A stretch of 64,000 nucleotides of DNA from Streptomyces durmitorensis (GTDB taxonomy: Bacteria > Actinomycetota > Actinomycetes > Streptomycetales > Streptomycetaceae): contig NZ_CP097289.1 of NCBI RefSeq assembly GCF_023498005.1, positions 1,116,001 through 1,180,000 on the forward strand, in the 5' to 3' direction. The notes beneath the pieces were generated by a model that saw nothing but the letters and a program-made list of their open reading frames with translations, made no database searches and was not told where the DNA came from. Shown here one piece after another: positions 7,466 to 15,106 of this stretch. The translations under genes and the position numbers were made by a program. Each line of letters opens with the position of its first letter. Position 1 is the stretch's first letter.

Positions 7466-7503
7466 CTGCGGAATCAAGAGGTCACTGCGGAATCAAGAGG
7501 TCA
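7466..7503. repeat. 19-bp tandem duplication upstream of the crcB pair
   Basis: CTGCGGAATCAAGAGGTCA at 7466-7484 is repeated exactly at 7485-7503, in the leader of the crcB genes and beside the ArsR gene end. Confidence 0.9.
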
Positions 7504-7518
7504 CTTTCGAAGATCAGG

Positions 7519-7893
7519 CTAGCCGCCCGCCGGCGTGTCCCGCAGACCGAGGCGCAGGTGCTCGACGTGGAAGAGCGCCTGATCGAGGAGTTCGGCGACG
7601 TGGTGGTCGTAGAGGGCGTAGATGACGGAACGGCCGTGCCGTTCGCCGGTGATCAGGCCGAGGTTGCGCAGCAGGCGCAGCTGGTGGGAGCAGGCCGACT
7701 GCTCCATGCCGACCGCCTCGGCCAGGTCGCCCGCCGCACAGGGGCCTTCCTGCAGTCGGGCGAGGATCAGCAGTCTTGAGGGCGTCGCCAGGGCCTGGAG
7801 GGTGGCGGCGACGTCGGCGGCCCCCACGCTGTCCAGGCGTTCACGCGTGGTGGCGGTGCTCTTGTCGTCGACTCCGTGGCCCATGGGCGTCAT
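7519..7893 (-). CDS. ArsR/SmtB-family metal-sensing repressor
   Basis: 124 aa winged helix. DNA-binding core: LQALATPSRLLILARLQEG, then the recognition helix EAVGMEQSACSHQLRLLRN and the wing LITGERHGRSVIYALYD. The C-terminal helix reads DHHVAELLDQALFHVEH, giving the alpha5 ligand set D, H, H, H used by CzrA/SmtB/NmtR-type sensors of Zn, Co or Ni. It lacks an alpha3 CxC arsenic-type site. Start at 7893 (or 7884): longer frames would overlap the operator at 7908-7923. It is divergent from a P1B-4 ATPase that it presumably represses. Confidence 0.9.
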   Translation of the reverse strand: MTPMGHGVDDKSTATTRERLDSVGAADVAATLQALATPSRLLILARLQEGPCAAGDLAEAVGMEQSACSHQLRLLRNLGLITGERHGRSVIYALYDHHVAELLDQALFHVEHLRLGLRDTPAGG

Positions 7894-7907
7894 CCTATCG
7901 ATGACAC

Positions 7908-7923
7908 ATGAAAAGCTGTTCAT
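7908..7923. promoter_or_regulatory. Candidate ArsR/SmtB operator
   Basis: The imperfect palindrome ATGAAAAGCTGTTCAT matches the core of SmtB/CzrA-type 12-2-12 operators (TGAA...TTCA). It sits between the divergent repressor and ATPase genes. Confidence 0.6.
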
Positions 7924-7980
7924 TCATTCCTGTACGGTGTGGGCGTTGCCGTTCCCCAGCCCGTGAAGGGTTCCTTCGCC

Positions 7981-9972
7981 ATGCCCACTGCCCTCCTCCC
8001 CCACTCCGACCAGGGGGTCTCCGACGATCGTGCGGCGGCTCCGCGCCGCCGCACCCGTGTCCTCGCGCTCGCGGAGGCCCGCTGGGCGGCGGCGGCCACG
8101 GCCGCGTTCCTGATCGCGCTGCCGCTCCAGCTGGCGGGGGCCGCCGCGTGGACGTGGGGTGCGCTGTACGCCGTCGCGTACGTCGCCGGGGGCTGGGAAC
8201 CCGCGCTCGCCGGGCTGCGTGCGCTGCGCGAGAAGACCCTGGACGTGGACCTGCTGATGATCGTCGCGGCTCTTGGCGCGGCCTCGATCGGGCAGGTGAT
8301 GGACGGGGCGCTGCTCGTCGTCATCTTCGCCACGTCCGGCGCCCTCGAGGCCCTTGCCACCGCCCGCACCGCCGACTCGGTGCGCAGCCTGCTCGACCTC
8401 GCGCCCACCACCGCCACGCGGCTGGCCGACGGGGGTGACGAAGAGCCGGTCGACACGGCCGAGTTGAGGGTCGGCGACATCATCCTCGTACGCCCTGGTG
8501 AGCGGGTCGGTGCGGACGGCGAGGTGCTCGACGGCGCCAGCGATGTCGATCAGGCGACGATCACCGGGGAGCCGCTTCCGGTCGCCAAGGAGGCCGGGGA
8601 CGAGGTGTTCGCGGGGACGCTGAACGGGGCGGGCGCCCTGCGGGTGCGGGTCGGGCGTGATGCGTCGGACTCGGTGATCGCGCGGATCGTGGCGATGGTC
8701 GAGGAGGCGTCGGAGACCAAGGCGCCCACGCAGCTGTTCATCGAGAAGGTCGAGCAGCGGTACTCGCTCGGCATGGTCGTCGCCACGCTCGCCGTGTTCG
8801 CGGTACCGCTGGCGCTCGGCGACGATCTGACCGGGGCCTTGCTCCGGGCGATGACGTTCATGATCGTGGCCTCGCCGTGCGCGGTGGTCCTCGCCACGAT
8901 GCCGCCGCTGCTCTCGGCGATCGCGAACGCGGGACGGCACGGCGTCCTGGTCAAGTCCGCGGTCGTGATGGAGCGTCTGGGGCAGGTCGACGCGGTCGCC
9001 TTCGACAAGACAGGCACCCTGACCGAGGGCACTCCCCGGGTGACCGCTGTCCACACCATCCCCGGCGGCGACCTGACCGACGACGCCCTCCTCGCCCTCG
9101 CGGCAGCCGCCGAGCACCGCAGCGAACACCCCCTGGCCCGCGCCGTCGTGGGCGCGGCGCGCGCTCGCGGCCTCGACCTTCCGGCGGTGACGGACTTCGC
9201 GTCGGCGCCGGGTGTCGGGGTGCGTGCCACCGTCGACGGCGCGACCGTCGAGGTCGGGTCTCCCGCGCGGTTGCTCGGCACGCAGCCGGGTGCCGACGCC
9301 CAGGACACGGCGAGGGCCGAAGCGGCCACGTACGCAAGGGAGTTGAGCGAGGGCGGCCAGACCGCCGTGCTGGTCCTGCGCGACGGAGCCCCCGTGGGCG
9401 TCCTCGGCATCGCCGACCGCCTCCGCCCGGACGCCGCGGCGACCGTCACCGCCCTGGAGTCCCTGACCGGCACGGCTCCGATGCTGCTCACCGGCGACAA
9501 CGCGCAGGCCGCCGCCCGGCTCGCGGCGGAGGTCGGCATCGCTGACGTACGGGCCGGGCTGCTGCCGCAGGACAAGGTCGCGGCGGTACGCGAGGCGGAG
9601 GGTGCGGGACGCAAGGTCCTGGTCGTCGGAGACGGCGTCAACGACGCGCCCGCCCTCGCCGCGGCCCACACCGGCATCGCGATGGGCCGGGCCGGCTCCG
9701 ACCTCGCCCTGGAGACCGCCGACGCCGTCATCGTGCGGGACGAACTCGCCACCGTGCCGAGGGTGATCGCCCTGTCCCGGCGCGCCCGCGGGCTCGTGGT
9801 GCAGAACCTGGTGATCGCCGGGGCGTTCATCGCCGTCCTGGTCACCTGGGACCTCGCCGGCAGCCTGCCGCTCCCCCTGGGCGTGCTCGGCCACGAGGGC
9901 TCCACCGTGATCGTGGGGCTCAACGGGCTGCGGCTGCTGCGGGATTCGGCGTGGCGGGACGCGGGCGCCTGA
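7981..9972 (+). CDS. P1B-4-type heavy-metal exporting ATPase
   Basis: 663 aa membrane ATPase. In order: N-terminal membrane helices without an N-terminal CxxC metal domain, the actuator TGEPLP (about 196), the membrane motif SPC (about 298) in place of CPC, the phosphorylation site DKTGTLTEG (about 342), the HP motif SEHPLA, the hinge GDGVNDAPALA, and HEGST in the last helix. SPC together with HEG-T is the P1B-4 signature; the class exports Co, Zn or Fe(II) (CoaT, CtpD, CzcP). ATG 7981 is chosen; a GTG at 7939 would add 14 residues. It is divergent from an alpha5-type ArsR sensor. Confidence 0.92.
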   Translation: MPTALLPHSDQGVSDDRAAAPRRRTRVLALAEARWAAAATAAFLIALPLQLAGAAAWTWGALYAVAYVAGGWEPALAGLRALREKTLDVDLLMIVAALGAASIGQVMDGALLVVIFATSGALEALATARTADSVRSLLDLAPTTATRLADGGDEEPVDTAELRVGDIILVRPGERVGADGEVLDGASDVDQATITGEPLPVAKEAGDEVFAGTLNGAGALRVRVGRDASDSVIARIVAMVEEASETKAPTQLFIEKVEQRYSLGMVVATLAVFAVPLALGDDLTGALLRAMTFMIVASPCAVVLATMPPLLSAIANAGRHGVLVKSAVVMERLGQVDAVAFDKTGTLTEGTPRVTAVHTIPGGDLTDDALLALAAAAEHRSEHPLARAVVGAARARGLDLPAVTDFASAPGVGVRATVDGATVEVGSPARLLGTQPGADAQDTARAEAATYARELSEGGQTAVLVLRDGAPVGVLGIADRLRPDAAATVTALESLTGTAPMLLTGDNAQAAARLAAEVGIADVRAGLLPQDKVAAVREAEGAGRKVLVVGDGVNDAPALAAAHTGIAMGRAGSDLALETADAVIVRDELATVPRVIALSRRARGLVVQNLVIAGAFIAVLVTWDLAGSLPLPLGVLGHEGSTVIVGLNGLRLLRDSAWRDAGA

Positions 9973-10017
9973 GAAGGGCGTGGGCGGCTGAGCCGATGAC
10001 CCCCTCTCGCGGAGGCC

Positions 10018-10740
10018 TCAGCGCGAGAGGCGGTCGAGCCACTCGCCCATGAGCGCCGCCTCGGCATCGGTCAGCGCCGACGGCGGCGCCTGCGCCAGCA
10101 TCGCGCTCAACCGGGCCGCGGTGGCGGGCAGTTGCACCTCGTCGCGGCCGGCGGTCCCGGCCTCCTGTGCAAAGGACTCGGCACGGCTCTCGGTGACGTC
10201 CGGGGTGAAGACCGCGGCGTGCACCGCGTCCCGTACGCGCCGGGACATGCCGCGGTCGGCGAACGTCGCAGGGCGGGCGACGAGCATGAGCGCCACGCCC
10301 ACGTTGGCCGACATCACCATCTGGGCGGCCAGTTCGGGGGCCAGGCGCAACTTGCCCTGGGCCGCGGCCCGTTCCAGGTCCCGGGTGAGGATCTGGTGGG
10401 ACTCCAGGGCCGCGGCGGGCGGTGTCCGCATGGCGGGCGAGTTCATGAGCCGGTACAGGTTCGGGTTCCGCAGCGCGAAGTCCACGTGACTGTCCCAGCC
10501 GTCGCACAGGTCGTCGACAGGGTCGGCGGTGGCCTCGCGCTGCCGCTTCGTCGCCAGATACTTGTCGAAGCCGTGGTCGACGACGGCCGAGAGCAGCCCT
10601 TGCTTGTCCCCGAAGTGCCGGTACAGCGCCGGGGCACCCACCTGCGCGGCCTCGCACACGGCCCGCGTGGAGACGTCGCCGTCCTCCGACTCCGCGACCA
10701 GGTTCGCCGCCACTTCCAGGATGCGTTCTCGCGTACTCAC
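10018..10740 (-). CDS. TetR-family transcriptional regulator
   Basis: 240 aa. N-terminal helix-turn-helix: TRERILEVAANLVAES, then the recognition helix VGAPALYRHFGDKQGLLSAV; the ligand domain is helical. The GTG at 10740 is preferred because the family normally begins here and a -10-like TAGCGT (10748-10753) lies 7 bp upstream, typical of leaderless Streptomyces mRNAs. An in-frame ATG at 10812 with a strong AGGAG would add 24 residues (GKTTVITGAAAYQRY...), a run resembling an SDR N-terminus rather than TetR. It lies downstream of an SDR gene on the same strand. Confidence 0.85.
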   Translation of the reverse strand: MSTRERILEVAANLVAESEDGDVSTRAVCEAAQVGAPALYRHFGDKQGLLSAVVDHGFDKYLATKRQREATADPVDDLCDGWDSHVDFALRNPNLYRLMNSPAMRTPPAAALESHQILTRDLERAAAQGKLRLAPELAAQMVMSANVGVALMLVARPATFADRGMSRRVRDAVHAAVFTPDVTESRAESFAQEAGTAGRDEVQLPATAARLSAMLAQAPPSALTDAEAALMGEWLDRLSR

Positions 10741-10887
10741 CCGAGGGACGCTAGCAGGGCCGCCGTAGCGCTGATACGCGGCCGCGCCGGTGATGACGGT
10801 GGTCTTGCCCATGATGAACTCCTCGGTAGTTCAAGGGGATTGACTGGCTGCGATACGTATCCCCACCCGGATCGCCGGATCCCCGGA

Positions 10888-11637
10888 TCAGACGATGCCG
10901 CCGTTGGCGCGCAGAACCTGGCCGTTGACCCAGCGGGCGGGTCCGGCGAGGAAGGAGACGACCTCGCTGATGTCCTGCGGGGTGCCGAGCCGCTCCAGGG
11001 GTGCCTGGGCGGCCATCCTCGCGATGGTCTCCTCGTCCTTGCCGTCCAGGAAAAGGGCGGTGGCGGTCGGCCCGGGGGCGACGGCGTTGACGGTGATGTC
11101 GCGCCCCCGCAGCTCCCTGGCCAGGACCAGGGTCATGGCCTCGACGGCGCCCTTGGTGGCGGCGTACGCGCTGTAGCCGGGGATGGCGAGCCCCACGACG
11201 GAGCTGGAGAAGTTGATGATCGCGCCGCCGGAGCGCAGCCGGCGAGCGGCCTGCTGGTCGACGACGAAGGTGCCGCGGATGTTGGTGCGGTGCATCCGGT
11301 CGAGGGCGTCCAGGTCGGTCTCGACCAGCGGGGCGAGCGTCATGACGCCCGCAGCGTGGACGACCACGTCGACGCCGCCGAAGGCCTCCTCGGCCGCGTC
11401 GAAGAGGCCGGACACCGCTTCCTCGTCGGCGACGTCGGCACGGTGGGCGACGGCCGCTCCCCCGGCGGCGGTGATCGCGGCCACCGCCCCTTCGGCCTCG
11501 GTCTTGTTGCCCGCGTAGTTGACGACGACGGCGAACCCGTCGGCAGCCAGGCGCTCGGCGCTCTCGCGGCCGATGCCGCGGGAGCCTCCGGTGACGACGG
11601 CGACTCGACGGGGCGCGGTCGGCTGCTGCTCGCTCAT
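10888..11637 (-). CDS. Short-chain dehydrogenase/reductase (SDR)
   Basis: 249 aa classical SDR. Cofactor motif VVTGGSRGIGRESAERL (TGxxxGxG, about 14-30), VNYAGNK after beta2 (suggesting NADPH), NAAG-equivalent VHAAGV, the active site Ser (NFSSSV) and the YSAYAATKGAVE Tyr/Lys pair (about 158-170), and a C-terminus NGQVLRANGGIV. The substrate is unknown; the closest type is FabG-like 3-oxoacyl/glucose dehydrogenase SDRs. A TetR gene follows, and a perfect inverted repeat at 11696-11717 lies 59 bp upstream of the start, suggesting TetR control. Confidence 0.9.
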   Translation of the reverse strand: MSEQQPTAPRRVAVVTGGSRGIGRESAERLAADGFAVVVNYAGNKTEAEGAVAAITAAGGAAVAHRADVADEEAVSGLFDAAEEAFGGVDVVVHAAGVMTLAPLVETDLDALDRMHRTNIRGTFVVDQQAARRLRSGGAIINFSSSVVGLAIPGYSAYAATKGAVEAMTLVLARELRGRDITVNAVAPGPTATALFLDGKDEETIARMAAQAPLERLGTPQDISEVVSFLAGPARWVNGQVLRANGGIV

Positions 11638-11695
11638 GGCGTTGCTCCCTGTTTCCGAGGGGCGGGTGGCGGCTTCCGTCACCCGATGAGAGCAA

Positions 11696-11717
11696 CGCTA
11701 ACACCAGATTGTTAGCG
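11696..11717. promoter_or_regulatory. Candidate TetR operator upstream of the SDR gene
   Basis: Perfect inverted repeat CGCTAACA-N6-TGTTAGCG. Related GCTA/TAGC words recur just downstream (11720-11745) and in front of the TetR gene (10748-10775), as expected for an autoregulated TetR/SDR pair. Confidence 0.6.
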
Positions 11718-11802
11718 TCGCTACCGTTGAGCGTAGCGCTGCTACCCCCGGGCGGCAGTCGCAGTCGGCACAAGCCGCGTCGGCGGACACACGCAGGGAC
11801 GC

Positions 11803-11839
11803 ACCGGGGCCCGTCACCCCCAGTGGGTGACGGGCCCCG
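11803..11839 (-). terminator. Strong terminator after the FAD oxidoreductase
   Basis: Perfect 16-bp inverted repeat CCGGGGCCCGTCACCC with a 5-nt loop, 40 bp past the minus-strand stop codon at 11881. Confidence 0.75.
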
Positions 11840-11880
11840 GATCAGGCTGCGAGCAGCAGGCGGCGCGGACGCCGCCGCGC

Positions 11881-13305
11881 CTACCCGCGATAGGTCTCCA
11901 GCAGCCGCAGCCACACCTCGCTGACCGTCGGATAGGCCGGAACCGCGTGCCACAGCCGGTCGATCGGCACCTCGCCAGCGATCGCCACCGTCGCCGAGTG
12001 GATCAGCTCGCCCACGCCGGGGCCCACGAAGGTCACGCCGAGCAGGACCTCGCGGTCGAGGTCGACGATCATGCGGGCGCGGCCTTCGTAGCCGTCCGCG
12101 TAGAGGCCCGCGCCCGCCACACCCGCCATGTCGTAGTCCACGGCCCGCACGCGGCGGCCAGCGGCTTCCGCCTCCGCGAGGGTGAGGCCCGCCGATGCCG
12201 CCTCGGGGTCGGTGAAGACCACCTGGGGTACGGCGGCGCGGTCGGCGGTGGCGGAGTGCGCGCCCCAGGCGTCGGTCTCCAGGAGCGGGACGCCCTGGGC
12301 GCGGGCGGTGATCGCGGCGCCGGCGATGCGGGCCTGGTACTTGCCCTGGTGGGTGAGGAGCGCGCGGTGGTTGGCGTCGCCCACCGCGTAGAGCCAGGTG
12401 CTGCCCTGCACCCGCAGGCTCTCGTCGACCGGCAGCCAGGCACCGGGGTCCATGCCGATCGTCTCCATGCCGAGGTCGTCGGTGCGCGGGGCGCGGCCCG
12501 TGGCGAAGAGGATCTCGTCGGCTTCGAGGGTGTCGCCGCCGTCCAGGGTCGCCGTGACCGTGCCGTTCTCCCTCCGCACGGCCGTGACGGAGACGCCGGT
12601 GCGGACCTCCGCGCCCGCCTCCCTCAGCGCCTTGGCGACCAGCTCCCCGGCGAACGGCTCCATACGGGGCAGCAGCCCCTCGCCCCGCACAAGGAGCGTG
12701 ACCTGCGAGCCGAGCGCCTGCCAGGCGGTGGCCATCTCCACGGCGACGACGCCGCCGCCGACCACCGCGAGGCGCCCCGGCACATGATCGGCGCTGGTGG
12801 CCTCGCGGCTCGTCCACGGCTTCACGTCGGCGATGCCCGGCAGGTCGGGCAGCGCGGCGCGGGTGCCGGTGCACACCGCCACCGCGTGCCGTGCGGTGAG
12901 GGTCACCTCGGATCCGTCGGAGCCCGTGACGGTCACCTGACGGGTCCCGGCGATGCGGCCGTGCCCGCGGTGGAGGTCCACGCCGATCGAGTCCAGCCAG
13001 CCGACCTGGCCGTCGTCCTTCCAGTGCGAGGTGTAGTCGTCCCGGTGTGCGAGGACCGCCGCCGCGTCCAGTGGCCCCTGCACCGACTGGCGAAGGCCGG
13101 GCACCTTGCGGGCGTCCGCGCGGGCGATGACCGGGCGAAGGAGCGCCTTGCTCGGCATGCACGCCCAGTACGAGCATTCGCCCCCGACGAGTTCGCTCTC
13201 CACGATCGCCACGCTCAGGCCGCCCGCACGGGCCCGGTCCGCGACGTTCTCCCCCACGGGACCGGCACCCAGGACCACTACGTCGTACGTCTTCGAATCC
13301 GTCAT
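11881..13305 (-). CDS. FAD-dependent pyridine nucleotide-disulfide oxidoreductase
   Basis: 474 aa. FAD-binding VVVLGAGPVGENVADRARAG at the N-terminus; redox disulfide in GGECSYWACMPSKAL (C-x4-C, as in lipoamide dehydrogenase and mercuric reductase); NAD(P)-binding LAVVGGGVVAVEMATAWQAL (about 180-200); the FAD site WLYAVGDANHRALLTHQG; C-terminal dimer domain with the HAVPAYPTVSEVWLRLLE motif, whose His is the usual base. The substrate cannot be assigned; lipoamide dehydrogenase function is unlikely without neighbouring dehydrogenase subunits. It is divergent from a thioredoxin. Confidence 0.9.
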   Translation of the reverse strand: MTDSKTYDVVVLGAGPVGENVADRARAGGLSVAIVESELVGGECSYWACMPSKALLRPVIARADARKVPGLRQSVQGPLDAAAVLAHRDDYTSHWKDDGQVGWLDSIGVDLHRGHGRIAGTRQVTVTGSDGSEVTLTARHAVAVCTGTRAALPDLPGIADVKPWTSREATSADHVPGRLAVVGGGVVAVEMATAWQALGSQVTLLVRGEGLLPRMEPFAGELVAKALREAGAEVRTGVSVTAVRRENGTVTATLDGGDTLEADEILFATGRAPRTDDLGMETIGMDPGAWLPVDESLRVQGSTWLYAVGDANHRALLTHQGKYQARIAGAAITARAQGVPLLETDAWGAHSATADRAAVPQVVFTDPEAASAGLTLAEAEAAGRRVRAVDYDMAGVAGAGLYADGYEGRARMIVDLDREVLLGVTFVGPGVGELIHSATVAIAGEVPIDRLWHAVPAYPTVSEVWLRLLETYRG

Positions 13306-13380
13306 GGAAGCCAGTGTGGTCGCAGGTGTGCGTCGTGGCCACATGGGTACGCGCGCGAAAGCGAGCACGGGTGAGCGCGT

Positions 13381-13406
13381 GGAATACGTCCGCCGCCCGG
13401 GCCGTT
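13381..13406 (+). promoter_or_regulatory. SigR promoter of the thioredoxin gene
   Basis: GGAAT at 13381-13385, exactly 18 nt, GTT at 13404-13406: a perfect match to the SigR consensus. The gene downstream encodes thioredoxin, a known class of SigR target, which strengthens the call. Confidence 0.85.
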
Positions 13407-13448
13407 GTGCACAGCGGCTTCGACCGACAGCAGGAAGAGGGAAACACC

Positions 13449-13838
13449 ATGAGCAGCACGACTGTGGAGCTCACCAAGGAAAACTTCGACCAGACGGTCA
13501 CGGACAACGAATTTGTCCTGATCGACTTCTGGGCCGAGTGGTGCGGTCCGTGCAAGTCGTTCGCGCCTGTCTACGACAAGGCCGCCGAAGCCAATCCCGA
13601 CATGGTCTTCGGCAAGGTGGACACGGAGGCGCAGCCTGAGCTCGCTCAGGCCTTCGGCATCCAGTCGATCCCGACGCTCATGATCGTCCGTGATCAGGTG
13701 GCCGTGTTCGCACAGCCCGGCGCGCTGCCGGAGGCCGCCCTGGAGGACGTCATCGGGCAGGCCAGGAAGCTGGACATGGACGAGGTACGCAAGTCCGTCG
13801 CCGAGGAGCAGGCCAAGGCCCAGGCGCAGGAGCAGTAG
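13449..13838 (+). CDS. Thioredoxin
   Basis: 129 aa. Classical fold: TKENFDQTV, then FWAEWCGPCKSFAPVYDK with the WCGPC active site (about 33-37), the cis-Pro in GIQSIPTLMIVRDQ, and GALPEAALEDVI. A 20-residue charged, Gln/Ala-rich C-terminal extension (EVRKSVAEEQAKAQAQEQ) makes it longer than the usual 105-110. It reduces protein disulfides in the cytoplasm with thioredoxin reductase. ATG preceded by GAGGGAAACACC. A SigR-type promoter lies 43 bp upstream of the start, so induction by diamide-type stress is expected. Confidence 0.95.
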   Translation: MSSTTVELTKENFDQTVTDNEFVLIDFWAEWCGPCKSFAPVYDKAAEANPDMVFGKVDTEAQPELAQAFGIQSIPTLMIVRDQVAVFAQPGALPEAALEDVIGQARKLDMDEVRKSVAEEQAKAQAQEQ

Positions 13839-13883
13839 GGAAGACCCACAGACAGACCACAGACAGCCCCACAAGCAGCAGGG

Positions 13884-14936
13884 TCAGCTGGACTCGCGGT
13901 GCACTGCCGTCGCACCGAGCACGTCGTGCACCTCGGGCTCCATGCCCGGGTCGCGCACGACCCGGTCGACGAGCTCCGCGAGCTTCTGACCCGAGGGCAG
14001 CTCGATGCGGACCGTGCTGAGGCGCGGCCGCAGGAGCCTGCCGAGCATCAAGTCGTCGGCGCCGATCATCGCCGTCTCCTCGGGGACGGCGATGCCTTCG
14101 TCCTGGAGCGCCCTCATCAGGAGCATCGCGAACTCGTCGTTGTACGTGAAGACCCCGTCGACGCCGAGCGTGCGCCAGCGGGCCGCGAGCCGGGCAGCGG
14201 ACTCCTCGTCGTAGGCGAGGGGCAGCTCCGTCACGGTGGCGTCCGGTCCGTGCTTGGCCAGCGTGCGGCGGATGCCCTCGGCGCGCGGGCGCGCGAAGGG
14301 TTCGAGGCCCGGCTCCTCGGGGATCACGACGCCGATGTGCCTGCTGCCGCGCTCCAGGAGGTGCGTGGCGGCGCACCGGCCGATGAGCCGCTGGTCCATG
14401 AGCAGGGCGTGGGCGCCCTCGGCCCGCTGCGGGCCGAGCGTGAAGACGGCCTTGGCGCCTGAGCGCTTCAGGACGCTCACGCCGCGTGCGCCGAGCCCCG
14501 ACGCGTCGGGGGCCAGGACCGCGACCGGGCGCAGCTCGGCCCAGGCGCGGGCGGCCTCCTCGCCGGTCAGGCCGAGGCTGCCGTACTGCACGACGGTGTA
14601 GTCGAAGCGGCTGAGCGCCCACTGCAGCTCGTTGAAGAACTCGCTGAAGAGCGGGCCCGCCGGGATCTGCGGCGTGGGCATCAGGACCACCCGGGTGTGC
14701 CCGGCGCGCAGGCTGCGGGCCGCGGCGTGCGGGACGTACCCCAGTTCCTTGGCGGCCTCGTGGACGCGGCGGCGGGTGGGCTCGCTGATGCGGACGGCGC
14801 TCGTGTTGTTCAGGACGTACGAGACGGTCGCGCGTGAGACTCCCGCCAGACGCGCCACGTCGGCGCTCGTCGGCACGGAGTACTGCGCGGGCTGCTGTGC
14901 GGTCTTGTTCGGTATCTGCACCATGGCGGGGCTCAT
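13884..14936 (-). CDS. LacI-family transcriptional regulator
   Basis: 350 aa. After a short N-terminus the HTH reads TSADVARLAGVSRATVSYVL with hinge ARSLRAG (about 20-75), followed by a periplasmic-binding-protein-like effector domain (TRVVLMPTPQIPAGPLFSE, GSRHIGVVIPEE, GVDGVFTYNDEFAMLLMRAL, IGADDLMLGRLLRPRLSTVR). The family normally senses sugars. Alternative starts at 14936 and 14924; both fit a nearby GGA. It is divergent from an amidase with a 170-bp gap, in which I see no clear LacI palindrome. Confidence 0.9.
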   Translation of the reverse strand: MSPAMVQIPNKTAQQPAQYSVPTSADVARLAGVSRATVSYVLNNTSAVRISEPTRRRVHEAAKELGYVPHAAARSLRAGHTRVVLMPTPQIPAGPLFSEFFNELQWALSRFDYTVVQYGSLGLTGEEAARAWAELRPVAVLAPDASGLGARGVSVLKRSGAKAVFTLGPQRAEGAHALLMDQRLIGRCAATHLLERGSRHIGVVIPEEPGLEPFARPRAEGIRRTLAKHGPDATVTELPLAYDEESAARLAARWRTLGVDGVFTYNDEFAMLLMRALQDEGIAVPEETAMIGADDLMLGRLLRPRLSTVRIELPSGQKLAELVDRVVRDPGMEPEVHDVLGATAVHRESS

Positions 14937-15106
14937 CCTTCCAGACGGCGCGGGGGCTCTCCCAGGCGGGCGGCGGGGCGCCCCTGGCCTGCGTCGGGGC
15001 GCGTTCGGCGGATGGTGCGCGGCGTGAACTGCCCTGTCCTCGTACCGCGTTCCCTCCTCGCCCGTTAGCGTGCGTGCACCTGCCCGTCGATCAAAGGTGC
15101 CCCCAC

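Noticed and set aside
7445..7518. Fluoride riboswitch before the crcB pair
   Set aside because: The space is only 70 bp, is taken up by a 19-bp duplication and shows none of the crcB-motif conserved elements.
10751..13555. Very long minus-strand reading frame (934 codons) across SDR and oxidoreductase genes
   Set aside because: It is an Arg/Gly/Pro-rich out-of-frame reading of two well supported genes on the same strand; the long open length is a high-GC effect.
14937..15106. LacI operator between the LacI and amidase genes
   Set aside because: No AT-centred palindrome of the CGCTTNNCG type or comparable symmetry could be found in the gap.
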